Positions 37,282 to 47,550 of a stretch of DNA of 64,000 nucleotides are shown here, in pieces. Source of the stretch: Pelagicoccus sp. SDUM812002 (lineage in GTDB: Bacteria; Verrucomicrobiota; Verrucomicrobiia; Opitutales; Opitutaceae); the NCBI RefSeq assembly GCF_031127835.1, contig NZ_JARXHX010000003.1:310001-374000 (forward strand), read 5' to 3'. Both the position numbers and the translations under genes were made by a program. Below the pieces are notes generated by a model. The model had not been told where the DNA came from. It made no database searches and was given only the letters and a program-made list of their open reading frames with translations. The first letter of the stretch is position 1, and each line of letters starts with the position of its first letter.

Positions 37282-37309
37282 AAAAAGCCGCCCTTCGAGA
37301 GGGCGGCTT
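37282..37309 (-). terminator. Terminator after glgP
   Basis: A perfect AGCCGCCCT / AGGGCGGCT stem ends in a T run on the minus strand, 25 bases after the glgP stop. Confidence 0.9.
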
Positions 37310-37333
37310 GAAATTATAGTTCGGGTGGCGCCT

Positions 37334-39829
37334 CTAATTCACCTCGACAGGTGGCAGGTTCCAAATCTCGGAGGCATACTGGCCAATTGTGCGGTCGGTC
37401 GAGAACTTCCCGACTCGAGCGGTGTTGAGGATCGCCATACGGGCCCAGCGCTTTTGGTCCTGGAACGCTTCGCTAACACGGTCTTGGCAATCAACGTAAG
37501 TCCGGTAGTCAGCCAACACCTTGAAAGGGTCACCCCCTCCAAGCATGCTTTCCTTGATGGACTTCAAAACATCGGGCTCGTCCGGAGTGAAGTAACTAGA
37601 CCCCACCCAATCGACAACCGCTCTGAGCTCTTCGTCCGCATGGTAATAAGAAAACGGGTCATAACCCTTCACGTCCAGGGCCTGCACTTCGTCAACGTTC
37701 AAACCGAAGATGAAAATATTGTCGTCGCCGACCTCTTCACCGATTTCGATATTCGCTCCATCAAGAGTTCCGATGGTTAGGGCTCCATTCAGGGCAAGCT
37801 TCATGTTTCCGGTACCAGAGGCTTCCTTTCCGGCTGTCGAGATTTGCTCAGACAAGTCTGCGGCGGGGATGATCTTGGCCGCGAGCGATACGCGGTAGTT
37901 GGGCAAGAACACGACCTTGAGCTTCCCCTTTATGCGTTCATCGGAGTTGATAACTTTACCGACAGAGTTGATCGCCTTGATGATGGTCTTGGCCAGGTAA
38001 TATCCCGGAGCAGCCTTGGCGCCGAATATGAATACCCGCGGAGCGATATCTAAGTCCGGGTTGTGCAGCAGGCGGCGGTAGAGCGTTAGGATATGCAGCA
38101 AGTTGAGGTGCTGGCGCTTGTACTCGTGGAGGCGCTTGATTTGCACGTCAAAAAGAGCATTCGGATCAACCTCCACATCGCAGAGTTCCTTGATGGTCTT
38201 CGCAAGCTCGACCTTGTTCTCGTATTTGATTTTCATATACGAGTCTTGGAATTTCGGATCGTCGGCATACTTTTCGAGCCCCCGAAGAGCGTCGAGGTTC
38301 TTGGGCCAGTCCGAGGGTATCTTTTTGCTGTCGATTAGCTTGGAGAGTTTCGGATTACACGCCAGCAACCAACGCCGCGGCGTGATTCCATTGGTCATGT
38401 TCGTAAACTTGCCCGGATAGAGCGCGTTGAAACTCGGGAAAAGCACAGTTTTGAGCAGTTCTGAGTGAATTGCAGCAACACCATTCACCGTATGGCTTCC
38501 AACAACCGCTAAGTGCGCCATGCGAACCATTTTGGGATGGCCTTCTTCGATGAGGGAAAGGTCGCGTTTCATCCAATTGTCACCCGGCCAGCGGGCTTCG
38601 ATTGTATCCATCAGGCGGCGGTTGATCTCGAAGATGATCTCAAGATGTCGGGGCAATACTTTCTCAAAGAGAGGCACACTCCACTTTTCCAAGGCTTCGG
38701 GAAGCAAGGTGTGGTTGGTGTAAGCAAATGTCTTAGTGCTGATTTCCCACGCCTTGTCCCAACTCAGGCTGTGCTCGTCGACGAGTATACGCATAAGCTC
38801 CGCAACGCCGATGGCAGGGTGCGTATCGTTCAACTGGATCGCCACCTTGTCGGCGAATGTCTCCCAACTGTCGTTGTTCTTAAAGTAGCGGCGAATGATA
38901 TCGTGCAAGGAACAGGAAACGAAGAAGTACTGCTGCACGAGACGCAGCTCCTTGCCATTTTCGGTCTTGTCGTTTGGATACAGCACCTTGGATATCGTTT
39001 CACCGATCGCCTTTTCGCGAATCGCTTCCACGTAGTCACCCCTGTTGAACTCGTCTAGGTCGAACTCTTCAGAGGAACGGGAGGACCAGAGGCGCAAGAA
39101 ATTGACCGTTTTCGTGTCATAGCCAGCAATCGGAATGTCGTACGGTACCCCTTGGATCGTCTTCGTATCCACCCAAACAGCACGCGGGTCGCCCTTTTCG
39201 TCGAACTGGGTCTCAACGCGGCCGTAGACCTTCAACGTTTGCGTATATTCTGGGCGGACGATATCCCACGGCGTTCCAAACATCTTCCAGCTATCGGGCT
39301 TTTCGATCTGGTGACCGTTTTGGAAAGCCTGCTTGAAGAGGCCAAACTCGTAATAGATTCCATATCCGACGGCAGGCAGGTCGAGCGTGGCTAGCGAATC
39401 TAAAAAACAGGCGGCAAGACGGCCGAGACCGCCATTACCCAGTCCCATGTCCAACTCTTCGTCTACAACAGCATCCCAGTCCACGCCAAGCTCCTCGATC
39501 GCGGAACGGGCCTCGTCGTAAACGCCGGCGCTGTACATGTTGTTGACCAGCATCCGCCCCATCAGATACTCCATGGAGAGGTAGTAGCAGCGGCGGACGT
39601 TATTCTGGAAATGAGTTTGCTGCGTCTGAATCATGTTATCCACGATTCGGTCGCGCACGGCGAGGGAAATGCAGGTCCACCAGTCGCGCTTCGTCGCTGC
39701 CGACGGGTTGTGCGCGAGCGTGTACTTGAGGTGGTCCAGGATCGCTTGCTTCATGTCGCCTGAGGCGGAAGCTGCGGTTTCGTTAGCGGCCTTTTTGGCA
39801 GCCGGTTTCTTTTTTGCAACAGTACTCAT
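37334..39829 (-). CDS. glgP: Glycogen/starch phosphorylase, with a K/A-rich N-terminal extension
   Basis: This is an 831-residue GT35 enzyme. It releases glucose-1-phosphate from glycogen or maltodextrin ends. The PLP site is in [26 protein letters not shown], split here as GTGNMK and [10 protein letters not shown], with the conserved lysine in GTGNMK. The segment [31 protein letters not shown] and [11 protein letters not shown] confirm the family. ATG 39829 (MSTVAKKK) is chosen over a TTG two codons earlier. Residues 2-25 contain [12 protein letters not shown], which most phosphorylases lack. It is divergent from the GPH symporter gene with a 300-base intergenic region. Confidence 0.95.
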   Translation of the reverse strand: MSTVAKKKPAAKKAANETAASASGDMKQAILDHLKYTLAHNPSAATKRDWWTCISLAVRDRIVDNMIQTQQTHFQNNVRRCYYLSMEYLMGRMLVNNMYSAGVYDEARSAIEELGVDWDAVVDEELDMGLGNGGLGRLAACFLDSLATLDLPAVGYGIYYEFGLFKQAFQNGHQIEKPDSWKMFGTPWDIVRPEYTQTLKVYGRVETQFDEKGDPRAVWVDTKTIQGVPYDIPIAGYDTKTVNFLRLWSSRSSEEFDLDEFNRGDYVEAIREKAIGETISKVLYPNDKTENGKELRLVQQYFFVSCSLHDIIRRYFKNNDSWETFADKVAIQLNDTHPAIGVAELMRILVDEHSLSWDKAWEISTKTFAYTNHTLLPEALEKWSVPLFEKVLPRHLEIIFEINRRLMDTIEARWPGDNWMKRDLSLIEEGHPKMVRMAHLAVVGSHTVNGVAAIHSELLKTVLFPSFNALYPGKFTNMTNGITPRRWLLACNPKLSKLIDSKKIPSDWPKNLDALRGLEKYADDPKFQDSYMKIKYENKVELAKTIKELCDVEVDPNALFDVQIKRLHEYKRQHLNLLHILTLYRRLLHNPDLDIAPRVFIFGAKAAPGYYLAKTIIKAINSVGKVINSDERIKGKLKVVFLPNYRVSLAAKIIPAADLSEQISTAGKEASGTGNMKLALNGALTIGTLDGANIEIGEEVGDDNIFIFGLNVDEVQALDVKGYDPFSYYHADEELRAVVDWVGSSYFTPDEPDVLKSIKESMLGGGDPFKVLADYRTYVDCQDRVSEAFQDQKRWARMAILNTARVGKFSTDRTIGQYASEIWNLPPVEVN

Positions 39830-40129
39830 TTTCAATTCAAAAGTGGTTGATAATGAAAGGCTCCTTCTAGGACCGTTCTAGGGAATTACACAAAGGCAAA
39901 ATAGTAAATAATGCCAGCCATGAGGGCCGGTCCGCCAAAGCAAGGTCCGCGCCGAATAATTCGGTTCAGATTTGCCATTGCCATATAGAAAGACCAGCCT
40001 TAGCTGAAAGGCTGTGAGTTTCAGCTTTCACCCCATTGAGCCTGACAACAATCTCCGTGACAAATCCTAGAACCCTAGGACAGTACCTATCTCCTACCCT
40101 TTACTTCCCCGAACCTTCCCCGAAAATCC
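39830..40129. promoter_or_regulatory. 300-base divergent control region between glgP and the GPH symporter
   Basis: No ORF is supported here. Repeated heptamers are visible: TTCTAGG at 39865 and 39876 (11 bases apart, one helical turn) and its complement CCTAGAA at 40066, directly followed by CCCTAGGA at 40073. A perfect 8-base inverted repeat AGCTGAAA / TTTCAGCT lies at 40001-40008 and 40019-40026. These look like operator sites near each gene, but no regulator gene is adjacent. No clear sigma-70 promoter was identified. Confidence 0.4.
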
Positions 40130-41623
40130 ATGAGCACTAACGCTTCTGTAAAACTTAGCTTCCGCGAAAAAGCGGGCTACAGCTTAGGCGACGCATCCGC
40201 CAATTTTGTCTTCCAAATGTTCATCGTCTTCCCGACCGCGTTTTACGTGGACGTGATGGGCATCAGCGCCGCAGCCATGGGAACGATGCTGCTACTCGTT
40301 CGCTTCAGCGACGCGATAACAGACCCGATTATGGGCTACATCGCAGACCGAACCAATACCCGATGGGGCAAGTTCCGTCCTTGGCTCCTGTGGTCCGCTA
40401 TTCCCTTCGCACTGCTATTCTGGGTCGCCTTCACTGTTCCCGAAGGAATGAGCGACGAGGGAAGGCTCTGGTACGCTGCCATTACATACACGGTGCTCAT
40501 GATGGCATACACCATGAACAACGTCCCATACTCCGCACTGAACGGGGTCATTACAAGCGATGGCATTGAGCGTACCAGCGTGTCCAGTTATCGCTTCTTT
40601 GCCGCAATGGTCGCTGCCTTCTTCGTGCAAGGTTTCACTCTTCCTTTAGTAGACAAATTCGGCGACGGCGATGCCGCCAAAGGCTGGTCCATGACCATAG
40701 GTATCATGGCGGTCACTTCCATCATCTTCTTTGTCATCTCGTTCTTTAGCGTAAAGGAACGCGTGCAGCCACCGAAAGGGCAAAAGCCCGACCTCAAGCA
40801 AGATTTCCGAGACATTGTCAAAAATCGCCCATGGATCGCCATGTTCGGCATGACGCTCTTCGTCTTCATGACACTCGCCCTTCGCGGCAATGCCGGCTAC
40901 GTGCATGCTAAATACTATCTCTCCCCCGACGCCTTGCTAGCCTTCATCGATAGTCTCGGTCTGGTAGCGACTCCTGAGGTACTACAAAACCAAGGTATTG
41001 GATTTTGGATACTCGATCTATTCGGCCTCATCATCACCCCAGAGGATAGTCCTACATCAGTCGGCTTCAGCCTATTCAACATGATTGGCAGCCTCGTTAG
41101 CATCATTGGTGTACTCGCGGCCAAGCCCTTAGCTCGCATCTTCGGGAAGAAAACAGTTTTCACCGTGGGTCTCGCGCTAGCCGCAATTTTCCAATCGATG
41201 TACTTCTACATAGGACCAGAGGACATTTCAATGATCCTCGTCCTCACCCTCCTGACAAGCATGTCATACGGCCCTACCATCCCGCTGCTGTGGGCGATGA
41301 TTGCAGATACAGCCGACTACGGTGAGTGGAAGCGAGGCCGTCGTTCCACTGGCTTCGTATTCGCTGGCATGGTCTTCGCCCTCAAGGCTGGACTCGGTGT
41401 TGGTGGTGCGCTGGCTGGCTGGCTGCTCGCCATGTACGGCTACTCCCCAGAAACAGCGTCCGATCCAGAAGTGCAACTCGGCATGCGAAAAATGCTAGGA
41501 TTCTGGTCCGGCGGATTCTTCGGAGTCGGCGTACTCTTCATGCTATTCTACCCGATCACCAAAAAGGTGGCCAACACGATGGAAGAGGAACTCAAGACAC
41601 GCCACAGCGCTCAAGAAGCTTAA
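40130..41623 (+). CDS. GPH-family sugar:cation symporter (MelB-like)
   Basis: The 497-residue membrane protein has about 12 predicted helices. GPH family markers are present: KAGYSLGDASANF at the N-terminus, RFSDAITDPIMGYIADRTNTRWGKFRPWLLW after helix 2 (split here as SDAITDPIMGY and WGKFRPWLLW), and MIADTADYGEWKRGRRSTGF before helix 9. The family imports glycosides, pentosides or hexuronides with Na+ or H+. An insert of about 50 residues in the middle (after about 260) is a little longer than in MelB. The gene ends 12 bases before the GH67 gene, so the likely cargo is an aldouronic acid or its product. Confidence 0.9.
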   Translation: MSTNASVKLSFREKAGYSLGDASANFVFQMFIVFPTAFYVDVMGISAAAMGTMLLLVRFSDAITDPIMGYIADRTNTRWGKFRPWLLWSAIPFALLFWVAFTVPEGMSDEGRLWYAAITYTVLMMAYTMNNVPYSALNGVITSDGIERTSVSSYRFFAAMVAAFFVQGFTLPLVDKFGDGDAAKGWSMTIGIMAVTSIIFFVISFFSVKERVQPPKGQKPDLKQDFRDIVKNRPWIAMFGMTLFVFMTLALRGNAGYVHAKYYLSPDALLAFIDSLGLVATPEVLQNQGIGFWILDLFGLIITPEDSPTSVGFSLFNMIGSLVSIIGVLAAKPLARIFGKKTVFTVGLALAAIFQSMYFYIGPEDISMILVLTLLTSMSYGPTIPLLWAMIADTADYGEWKRGRRSTGFVFAGMVFALKAGLGVGGALAGWLLAMYGYSPETASDPEVQLGMRKMLGFWSGGFFGVGVLFMLFYPITKKVANTMEEELKTRHSAQEA

Positions 41624-41635
41624 TCCTAGTCGCCA

Positions 41636-43774
41636 ATGCACAAATATCGCCTCATTCTGGCCCTGCTCGCCGCCAGCCTTTGCTATACAACCCTGAGTTA
41701 CGCCGAGGATGGCTATCGCCTATGGCTACGCTACGAACCTATAGAGAACGAGGCGATCGCGGCTTCCTACCGCGACGCGATCGGGCCGGTCTTCGCCGAG
41801 GCTAAAAGCAAAACGGCAAAAATTGCGATCGATGAACTAGACAGAGGGCTTAACGGCTTGCTCGGGACTAATCGCTCGTCTCTTCCACCTCACCTTTTGG
41901 TAGGTACACCTCAAACCGCGCACATCAAGGAACTCGGGCTCGACCTAAGCGAGCTCGGAGACGAAGGTTACCTCCTCACCCGACACGGAGATAACACCGT
42001 GATCGCCGCTAACACGGACCAAGGAGTGCTCTACGGCGTATTCGCTTTCTTGAGGCACCTCCAGACCCAGTCTCCACTGCAAGACTTGCAGGTCGCCTCA
42101 GCGCCAAAAATTGATCACCGATTGCTTAACCATTGGGATAACCTGACTCGCACCATCGAACGTACCATGGTCGGAGCTTCGATCTTCAACTGGTTCGACC
42201 TGCCATACTACATCGAGCCTTATTACCATGACTACGCCCGAGCCTGTGCTTCGGTCGGCATCAACGGCACCGTTCTCACCAACGTCAATGCCAACGCTAC
42301 CGTACTCCGTCCCCAGTTTCTGGAGAAGGTCAAAGCGCTCGCTGATACATTCCGCCCTTACGGTATCCGTGTTTACCTTACAGCTCGCTTCAGTGCGCCA
42401 GTCGAAATCGGGGGCCTCGATACAGCCGATCCACTCGACCCTGCAGTTATTAAATGGTGGAATGACAAAATCGACGAAATCTACACTTACGTCCCCGACT
42501 TTGGCGGCTTCGTGGTAAAAGCCAATTCCGAAGGACAACCTGGTCCCCAAGCCTACGGTCGAGACCACGCAGACGGTGCCAACCTACTCGCACGAGCCCT
42601 CGCACCCCACGACGGCATTGTAATGTGGCGTGCCTTCGTCTATGATTTTGAGATCAAGGAAGACCGCCATAAACAGGCCTACACTGAGTTCACCGCCCTC
42701 GACGGAAGGTTCGAACCCAACGTTTCGATACAAACTAAAAACGGGGCCATCGACTTCATGCCCCGCGAGCCCTTCCATCCACTCTTTGGCGCGACTCCTG
42801 ATACGCCGCACACCCTTGAACTACAGATCACCCAGGAATACCTCGGTGGTGACATTCATCTTGTCTACCTCGCCCCTATGTGGAAGGAAACGCTTGAGTC
42901 CGACACTTTTGCAAAGGGAGCCGGTTCCACTGTCGCAAAAATCGTAGACGGATCCGTTTTCGATCACGAACTCACCGCTATCGCAGGGGTCGCAAACATT
43001 GGTAACGAGCGCAACTGGACCGGCCATCCGATGGCCGCATCGAACTGGTACGCTTTTGGCCGCCTAGCGTGGGACCATCAAATCAGCTCAGAGCAGATCG
43101 CCGATGAATGGACCCGCATGACCTTCGGAAACGATGACTCTACCGTAGCGATCATAACGAAGATACTGCTCGGCTCTCACCAGACTGTTGTGGACTCCTC
43201 CATGCCTCTCGGTCTGCACCACATCATGTATCCCGGACACCACTACGGACCCGGTCCATGGCATGACCAAGGCCGCCCCGACTGGACTTCGACCTACTAC
43301 CACAAAGCCTCCTCCGACGGAATCGGCTTCGATCGAACCGAAAATGGGAGCGACGCTCTCGGCCAATACGCTCCTGAGGTGGTAGAAAAGTGGAGATCGC
43401 CAGAAACGATCGAGGATAAATTCCTACTCTGGTTTCACCACCTTGATTGGGACTACAAAATGAAATCCGGAAACACGCTCTGGAACGAGCTCTGCCTCAC
43501 TTACCAGGACGGCGTGGATCGCGTCGCCGAGATGGGCAAGCAATGGGCCAACCTACAAGGCGCCGTTGACGACCAGCGACATGCTCGAGTCACAGCCCTG
43601 CTGAATCGGCAGCTCGAGGACGCCAAGTTTTACATGGACGCGTGCCTCGCGTATTTCCAGACGTTTTCACAGAGGCCGTTTCCCGAAAGTATCGATGCGC
43701 CTGAATATCCACTCGAGTACTACAAGAGTTTCGAGCTCTACCATGTCCCCGGCCACCCCGGCGAGCAGTGGTAA
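41636..43774 (+). CDS. aguA: Secreted GH67 alpha-glucuronidase
   Basis: This is a 712-residue protein with a signal peptide (cleavage after SYA, near residue 23). It is a full-length GH67 enzyme that removes 4-O-methyl-glucuronic acid from the end of xylo-oligosaccharides. Catalytic residues appear at the spacing known for the Cellvibrio enzyme: E299 as general acid (VVKANSEGQPGP), and D373 (KNGAIDF) with E401 (QITQEYLGG) as the paired base. Also conserved are NHWDNL, REPFHPLFG and HHYGPGPWH. It lies 12 bases after the symporter gene and likely shares its transcript. A periplasmic enzyme fits import of the products. Confidence 0.95.
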   Translation: MHKYRLILALLAASLCYTTLSYAEDGYRLWLRYEPIENEAIAASYRDAIGPVFAEAKSKTAKIAIDELDRGLNGLLGTNRSSLPPHLLVGTPQTAHIKELGLDLSELGDEGYLLTRHGDNTVIAANTDQGVLYGVFAFLRHLQTQSPLQDLQVASAPKIDHRLLNHWDNLTRTIERTMVGASIFNWFDLPYYIEPYYHDYARACASVGINGTVLTNVNANATVLRPQFLEKVKALADTFRPYGIRVYLTARFSAPVEIGGLDTADPLDPAVIKWWNDKIDEIYTYVPDFGGFVVKANSEGQPGPQAYGRDHADGANLLARALAPHDGIVMWRAFVYDFEIKEDRHKQAYTEFTALDGRFEPNVSIQTKNGAIDFMPREPFHPLFGATPDTPHTLELQITQEYLGGDIHLVYLAPMWKETLESDTFAKGAGSTVAKIVDGSVFDHELTAIAGVANIGNERNWTGHPMAASNWYAFGRLAWDHQISSEQIADEWTRMTFGNDDSTVAIITKILLGSHQTVVDSSMPLGLHHIMYPGHHYGPGPWHDQGRPDWTSTYYHKASSDGIGFDRTENGSDALGQYAPEVVEKWRSPETIEDKFLLWFHHLDWDYKMKSGNTLWNELCLTYQDGVDRVAEMGKQWANLQGAVDDQRHARVTALLNRQLEDAKFYMDACLAYFQTFSQRPFPESIDAPEYPLEYYKSFELYHVPGHPGEQW

Positions 43775-43796
43775 GGGGGTACCGACCCAATCCTAT

Positions 43797-43823
43797 AAAA
43801 AAGCCGTTCCTACGGCAGGAACG
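43797..43823 (-). terminator. Terminator for the decayed minus-strand gene
   Basis: A CGTTCCT / AGGAACG stem is followed by GC and six T on the minus strand. It lies just past the end of the pseudogene at 43850-44346. Confidence 0.65.
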
Positions 43824-43849
43824 AGGGAAAGTGGAATTCGCTTCTTAAA

Positions 43850-44346
43850 CTACGCCTTTTGCTGGCGTCTTCTTAAAATAACACGCCAGCTAAGCCGATA
43901 TCTAGTAGTACCAGAGCCGATCCATAGTCTGGAACCTTTACGTCCAGGTCACCTGCCCTACCATCAACTGTGATGTGCGAAATCCCCAGATAATTGTCCG
44001 AGTGTTTTTTGTGGACGATCCCATCTTGGTAAATTATGATCGCGTCGTAGTTGGACGACTCGTTGAAGAGCTCTAAATCGCTCGCATCCCATATCATCGA
44101 GAAAAGGCCATCCACTGCCGATTTTTTACCGCCAGCCTTCGATCCGACGCTCGTCAGAAACGGTTTCGGATTCTCCGACCAGGTCAGTTGCACGAATTCG
44201 CGGAGGGCGTCGCCCGCTCCAAATTGATAATCGAAGATTCCAGCGGCGGAGCCGCTCTCGGAGCTCGGGTGGTCCAGCTTGTATAAATCGCTTTACGGAT
44301 TCACGTTGGATAGTGTGGCTGTGCTATCGTTCAAAACGAAGGGCAT
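43850..44346 (-). pseudogene. Decayed VPDSG-CTERM (PEP-CTERM-like) protein gene
   Basis: Read on the minus strand, ATG 44346 opens 17 codons (ending SNVNP), then a TAA at 44295-44293, then 140 more open codons in the same frame. The end reads VPDYGSALVLLDIGLAGVLF and then TAA. Adding one T in the TTATTTTAAG stretch near 43876 would turn this into GVLFLRRRQQKA and TAG at 43852. That gives exactly a VPDSG-CTERM sorting tail: VPD-GS motif, hydrophobic helix, Arg cluster. Such tails mark surface or exported proteins that are cut and anchored by an exosortase-type enzyme. Two lesions in one short gene indicate a pseudogene. A GTG at 44193 could still give a 106-residue product. Confidence 0.6.
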
Positions 44347-44351
44347 GTTAA

Positions 44352-44600
44352 TCCGAAGGGCCGAAGGTTGCCGCTGCAAAAAATACAACCGTGCTCGTAG
44401 TCAATCTAGCTGCTGAGCAATACGGACGCAAAAAGTAGAAATTCGTACTCGGAAAACCGACCGATTGCCCAAAAGGTTTAGCCAACAAAGACTTTGCCCC
44501 AGGCCGACTCGATCCTCAACCAAATGCTCACGGTTTGACTGTCAGCCAAGATATTACCGTCAAGCCTCGACCCCAACTAGCAATAATTACAAAGACGTAA
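44352..44600 (+). pseudogene. Possible plus-strand gene remnant
   Basis: One plus-strand frame reads VAAAKNTTVLVVNLAAEQYGRKK, then TAG (44436-44438), then KFVLGKPTDCPKGLANKDF and on to VKPRPQLAIITKT before TAA at 44598. The strand-like hydrophobic pattern and end resemble the C-terminus of a beta-rich secreted enzyme, but I do not recognise the family. Start, signal and N-terminal part are missing. It may equally be chance. Apart from this, the pseudogene and the terminator, the space 43775-44670 holds no gene. Confidence 0.25.
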
Positions 44601-44670
44601 TCTAGCCGCAACCTTACGGAAATCCCCGTGTATTTAAATTCGTTCGCATAACGAATCCCTTTGATCCCTC

Positions 44671-46203
44671 GTGAAACCCACTCTCTTTTCTATAGCGCTG
44701 ATCTTCGCATCAGCGTTCTTCTCGTTTAATACTTTCGCAGCGGAGCCGCAATCTCCGCAAGAGCTGAGCCTAAGATCCGCGATCGAGGAGGCTTTGTCGC
44801 AAAATCTCGGCCTTCGAATCCAAAGCCTAGCGCCTCAAATCGCAGAGGAAGCTGTTGCCGCGCAGGAAGCGAACTTCGATCCCTCTCTATTCTCCCGAGC
44901 GAACCTCAGCCAAAGCGAGCTCGACTGGGAAGACGCTAACGGAACTACTCGCCAAACCACATCGGATTCCCGCTCGTATTCGGTCGGCGTTACTAAACGC
45001 ATAAAGACTGGAGCCCAAGTCACTGCCAGCGCCGCTCAATCCCGCAGCGACGGATCCAGCTTCAATTCCGAACTCGGCCAACTCGTTGGGGGCTCGCTGA
45101 GCGAACGTGCGTCTCTCACGCTCGAGCTCACCCAACCTCTGCTCCGAGATTTCGGTCGCGACGTAAACCTGGCACCTATCCGCCGGGCCAAGTCCCAAGC
45201 ACGCGTTGCAGACCTACGAACCCGGAACAGCGTCCTCGACCTTTTGCAGCAAATCGAAACCGCGTACTGGCAATTATCTGACGCCTATCAACGCCGCGAC
45301 CTCCGCCAATCCAATCTAGAACTCTCGGAACGCCTTCTCGAGGAAGCCCTAGAGCGCGAGCGACTTGGTCTCGCCACCCAATTGGAGACCCTCCAAGCGC
45401 AGGCCAACCTCGCCCAGCGTAAGGAGCAAATCATCAGGGCCGACCAAGCCATTCGCGAAGCAACCGACTTCCTTTTTTCCGCCATGGGCATTCTCGACGA
45501 AACCGTCGAGCTCGCCCCAAACCTTTCGGTTTCCCCACTTCCCGAGGCCGCGAGCGATATTCCCGCTTTCCAAGAGACCCTAGACGTCGCCTTTGAACAA
45601 AACTTCGACTCTGACATACAAGAAGAAGTCCTACAGCAACTGGATCAGGAACGCATCCTCGCCCGCAATAGCAAGCGCCCTCAAGTCGATCTCAGCGTAT
45701 CCAGCTCATACAATGGTCTCTCGCCAGAGAGCGGCCGTGACGCTTTCAGCGAAGCCCTCGATCGCCGCGGCGATGACTGGGGCCTTAGCTTGAGCTTCAA
45801 CCTACCTTGGGGGGCCCGGTCAGCTAAGTCCAACCTTCGCCAAACCCTCCTCCGAATCGACCAAGAGGAGATTCGCCTGGCTGAAATCAAGCAAGACCTT
45901 CTCCGCTCCGTGCGCTCCGCTTGGCGCGACCTTGACGCATCTCGCCAGCAACTCGCCGCAGCCGAGCTCGTCGTAAGCCTCCAGGAGGCCACCTATGAAC
46001 AAGAAACCGGCAAGTACGAAGAAGGGCTCTCCACCATCCGCATCTTACTCGAGACCCAGCGAGACCTAGACCAGGCGAAGCTTAGCCTCCTCGACGCTCA
46101 ACTCGCTACCGTACAAGCAGAGATCACCCTTGCCCGCGTGCAAGGCAACTTGCTCGATCGCCACGGTATAGAGTGGAACGACGCCCTATACGACGATCAA
46201 TAA
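44671..46203 (+). CDS. TolC-family outer-membrane efflux channel
   Basis: This is a 510-residue protein starting at GTG 44671, with a signal peptide (cleavage after FAA, near residue 24). It has the two-fold repeated outer membrane efflux (OEP) structure: long coiled-coil helices (LRTRNSVLDLLQQIETAYWQLSDAYQRRDLRQSNLELSERLLEEALERERLGL in short pieces around 180-235, and a matching region near 410-480 with SLQEATYEQETGKYEEGLST) and beta strands between. It is the first gene of an export operon with an HlyD-type adaptor and ABC transporter components, so it should be the outer-membrane exit duct. Confidence 0.92.
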   Translation: MKPTLFSIALIFASAFFSFNTFAAEPQSPQELSLRSAIEEALSQNLGLRIQSLAPQIAEEAVAAQEANFDPSLFSRANLSQSELDWEDANGTTRQTTSDSRSYSVGVTKRIKTGAQVTASAAQSRSDGSSFNSELGQLVGGSLSERASLTLELTQPLLRDFGRDVNLAPIRRAKSQARVADLRTRNSVLDLLQQIETAYWQLSDAYQRRDLRQSNLELSERLLEEALERERLGLATQLETLQAQANLAQRKEQIIRADQAIREATDFLFSAMGILDETVELAPNLSVSPLPEAASDIPAFQETLDVAFEQNFDSDIQEEVLQQLDQERILARNSKRPQVDLSVSSSYNGLSPESGRDAFSEALDRRGDDWGLSLSFNLPWGARSAKSNLRQTLLRIDQEEIRLAEIKQDLLRSVRSAWRDLDASRQQLAAAELVVSLQEATYEQETGKYEEGLSTIRILLETQRDLDQAKLSLLDAQLATVQAEITLARVQGNLLDRHGIEWNDALYDDQ

Positions 46204-46242
46204 TCGTATTCCCTTTTCAACTACCGCATCCTCAATTTTCTC

Positions 46243-47550
46243 ATGAAAAAACGATACTGGATATCAGCTCTCGTCATCATCGGTCTCGGCATTGCCGGAG
46301 CCAGCAAGTTCAAGAAGGGCGACCAAATAACCGAAGTCACCGTAGAAAAAGTGCAAGTCGGTGACATCACCAGCGTTGTAACCGCGACCGGAAAAGTCTT
46401 TCCCGAAATCGAAGTTACGATCTCTTCTGAAGTCGCAGGGGAGATAGTGGAACTCCCCATCCAGGACGGTCAACTCGTGGAGAAAGGAGATCTACTGGTA
46501 AGCGTAAATCCCGACCGCCTCGAAGCCCAGGTCCTCCAGCAAGAGGCTGCCCTGCGAGCCAGCAAGTCAAACTCCCTCGAGTCAAAAGCCCGCATGCTGC
46601 AGGCCGAACTGGACCTGAACCGTCAGAAGAATCTCTTTGATAAAGGTTTCTCCACCCAAGAGCAACGAGACGAAGCTGAGACGAGCCTAGAAATCAGTCA
46701 AGCGTCCTACCAAGCCACCCTTTCCCGCATCGAGCAGCAGGAAATGCAGTTAAAGGAAGCCCGAGACTCGCTCGCCAAGGCGACCACTTTCGCGCCGATC
46801 AGCGGTACCATCACCTCCCTCAGTTCCGAACTAGGAGACCGCGTCGTTGGCACAGGTCAATTCGAAGGTACCGAAATCATGAGCGTCGCCGACCTTTCCC
46901 AAATGGAGATTCGCGTCGATGTGAGCGAATCCGATATCGTGCAAGTCAAGATCGGCGATCCAGCGACCATTGAAATCGAAGCGATCCCCAATGAAGAATA
47001 CAAAGGTGAGGTGACTGAAATCGCTAACTCAGCATCCGGCGGTGAGAACTCCAACGACCAACTCACCACCTTCCTAGTAAAAGTCCGCCTCATAGATCCC
47101 AGTGCCAAAATCCGGCCTGGCATGACCGCAACGGCTGACATAAAGACTCAGACTGTAAAAGATGTCGTCAAAATTCCACTACAAGCTGTCACGGTTCGAT
47201 CAAAGGACGAAGTCGCCAAACAACTTCAAGAAAGCTCCGTAGGCACGGACACCCCAGCGAAGCCTGACATGACGCGTGGCGAGAACGGGAACCGAGAAGC
47301 GGGTCCTCGTAAACGCGACAACCTTGAGCGGGTAGTATTCCTCTACAATGACGACAACACCGTCACCCTTCTGCGTGTTGAAACCGGACTCGCAGACAAT
47401 CGTTCGATCGAGATTAAATCCGGAGTCACCGAGGGCCAGCAAATCGTCACCGGTGGATATCGCGTCCTCACTCGCGAACTTGAAAACGGCAAGACCGTAA
47501 AGATTGCAGACAACAAGAAGGACGCAAAATTCAAGATGCCTTCCAAGTGA
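46243..47550 (+). CDS. HlyD/MacA-type periplasmic adaptor protein
   Basis: This 435-residue membrane fusion protein has one N-terminal membrane anchor (about 5-22). Then come a lipoyl/barrel half ([40 protein letters not shown]), a long alpha-hairpin (about 85-170), the second lipoyl half ([23 protein letters not shown]) and beta-barrel and membrane-proximal domains (about 210-420). A Pro/Gly/Asn-rich insert with basic residues lies at about 325-355. It should link the ABC transporter to the TolC-like channel. It lies 39 bases after the channel gene and overlaps the ATPase gene by 4 bases. Confidence 0.92.
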   Translation: MKKRYWISALVIIGLGIAGASKFKKGDQITEVTVEKVQVGDITSVVTATGKVFPEIEVTISSEVAGEIVELPIQDGQLVEKGDLLVSVNPDRLEAQVLQQEAALRASKSNSLESKARMLQAELDLNRQKNLFDKGFSTQEQRDEAETSLEISQASYQATLSRIEQQEMQLKEARDSLAKATTFAPISGTITSLSSELGDRVVGTGQFEGTEIMSVADLSQMEIRVDVSESDIVQVKIGDPATIEIEAIPNEEYKGEVTEIANSASGGENSNDQLTTFLVKVRLIDPSAKIRPGMTATADIKTQTVKDVVKIPLQAVTVRSKDEVAKQLQESSVGTDTPAKPDMTRGENGNREAGPRKRDNLERVVFLYNDDNTVTLLRVETGLADNRSIEIKSGVTEGQQIVTGGYRVLTRELENGKTVKIADNKKDAKFKMPSK

